Notes under the pieces: generated by a model
Told to the model about the DNA's origin: nothing
Seen by the model: the letters and a program-made list of their open reading frames with translations, nothing else
Database searches by the model: none
Shown: one piece after another, positions 25,021 to 25,399 of the stretch
Numbering within the stretch: position 1 is the first letter of the stretch
How the letters are laid out: the number at the start of each line of letters is the position of its first letter
Assembly: GCF_000003605.2 (NCBI RefSeq)
Contig: NW_003134431.1
Coordinates: forward strand, 1-25,399
Origin: Saccoglossus kowalevskii
Taxonomy: Eukaryota; Hemichordata; Enteropneusta; Harrimaniidae
DNA: 25,399 bases
Reading direction: 5' to 3'
Translations under genes and position numbers: made by a program

Positions 25021-25399
25021 GATAATGGAGGGATCAGATTGGGTATAACCATACATATGATAATGGAGGGATCAGATTTGGTGTAACCATACATATGATA
25101 ATGAAGGGATCAGATTGGGTGTAAGTATACATATAATAATGAAGGGATCAGATTGGGTATAACCATACATATGATAATGAAGGGATCAGATTGGGTGTAA
25201 CCATACATATGATAATGAAGGGATCAGATTGGGTGTAAGTATACATATGATAATGAAGGGATCAGATTGGGTGTAACCATACATATGATAATGAAGGGAT
25301 CAGATTGGGTATAACCATACATATGATAATGAAGGGATCAGATTGGGTATAACCATACATATGATAATGAAGGGATCAGATTGGGTGTAACCATACATA
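25021..25399. repeat. 38-bp tandem repeat, 10 units, continues past the window
   Basis: Units start at 25021, 25059, 25097, 25135, 25173, 25211, 25249, 25287, 25325 and 25363 with a strict 38-bp period and no indel. Landmarks are GATAATGAAGGGATCAG, ATTGGGT and an ATACATAT end. Variable places are GGAGGG (units 1 and 2) versus GAAGGG, GTGTAACC versus GTATAACC, and GTAAGTAT in units 3 and 6; unit 4 starts AATAAT. It shares only short words such as ACATATG and GATCA with the 39-bp unit, in different spacing, so the two arrays look unrelated. A partial unit-like sequence (GTGTGTATAT, 25011-25020) precedes the first full unit. Confidence 0.97.

Noticed and set aside
24873-25094. 73-codon reverse open frame
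   Set aside because: It lies in AT-rich UTR-like DNA and the start of the 38-bp array, has Lys- and Ile-rich low complexity, and resembles no protein I know.
25021-25399. The 38-bp array as a diverged form of the 39-bp array
   Set aside because: Shared words such as ACATATG and GATCA are short and sit at different distances (about 32 versus 15 bases apart), so there is no collinear similarity.

Overview
This window is almost entirely repetitive DNA from what looks like an AT-rich animal genome, probably an invertebrate. That guess rests on the protein remnant near the right end, which resembles the C-terminal tail of LINE-like reverse transcriptases common in molluscs and cnidarians, on an AATAAA signal and on the long satellite array. 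No sequence search was possible, so the species and the repeat family names stay open. There is no bacterial gene, operon, CRISPR array, tRNA or rRNA.

Region 1 (1-24288) is one uninterrupted head-to-tail array of a 39-bp unit, about 620 copies, truncated by the left window edge. The unit runs CATATGCAC - ATATATTTG - TTTGATGACC - AACTG - ATCACA and is about one third GC. Because 39 is a multiple of three and the unit lacks stops in one forward and two reverse frames, the array yields very long open frames on both strands (up to 1289 codons). I read these as by-products of the repeat and not as genes. The informative structure lies above the single unit. Variant units recur in fixed order, giving higher-order repeats of 4, 5, 12, 16, 27, 28 and 36 units. 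Blocks of about 260-720 bp are duplicated at distances of 1 to 21 kb, and the last ~1.6 kb of the array is a mosaic of three blocks found elsewhere in it. This is the signature of repeated unequal exchange, gene conversion or replication slippage.

Region 2 (24289-24863) is the only protein-like sequence: the C-terminal end of a probable non-LTR retrotransposon reverse-transcriptase ORF with a C-X2-C-X9-H-X4-C zinc motif. It is 5'-truncated exactly at the satellite edge and broken by one frameshift near 24378-24393.

Region 3 (24864-25020) is an AT-rich 3'-UTR-like segment with a T10 run and an AATAAA at 24996-25001. Region 4 (25021-25399, cut by the window end) is a second, unrelated tandem array with a 38-bp unit. 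It begins 20 bp after the AATAAA, where a retroelement 3' tail would be expected. The retroelement stub therefore sits between two different minisatellites.

No functional gene network can be described. The interest lies in the structure and evolution of the array, its recurring potential non-B DNA motifs, and the retroelement-satellite junctions. All repeat comparisons were made by eye, so identities and block edges are approximate unless a marker position is given.
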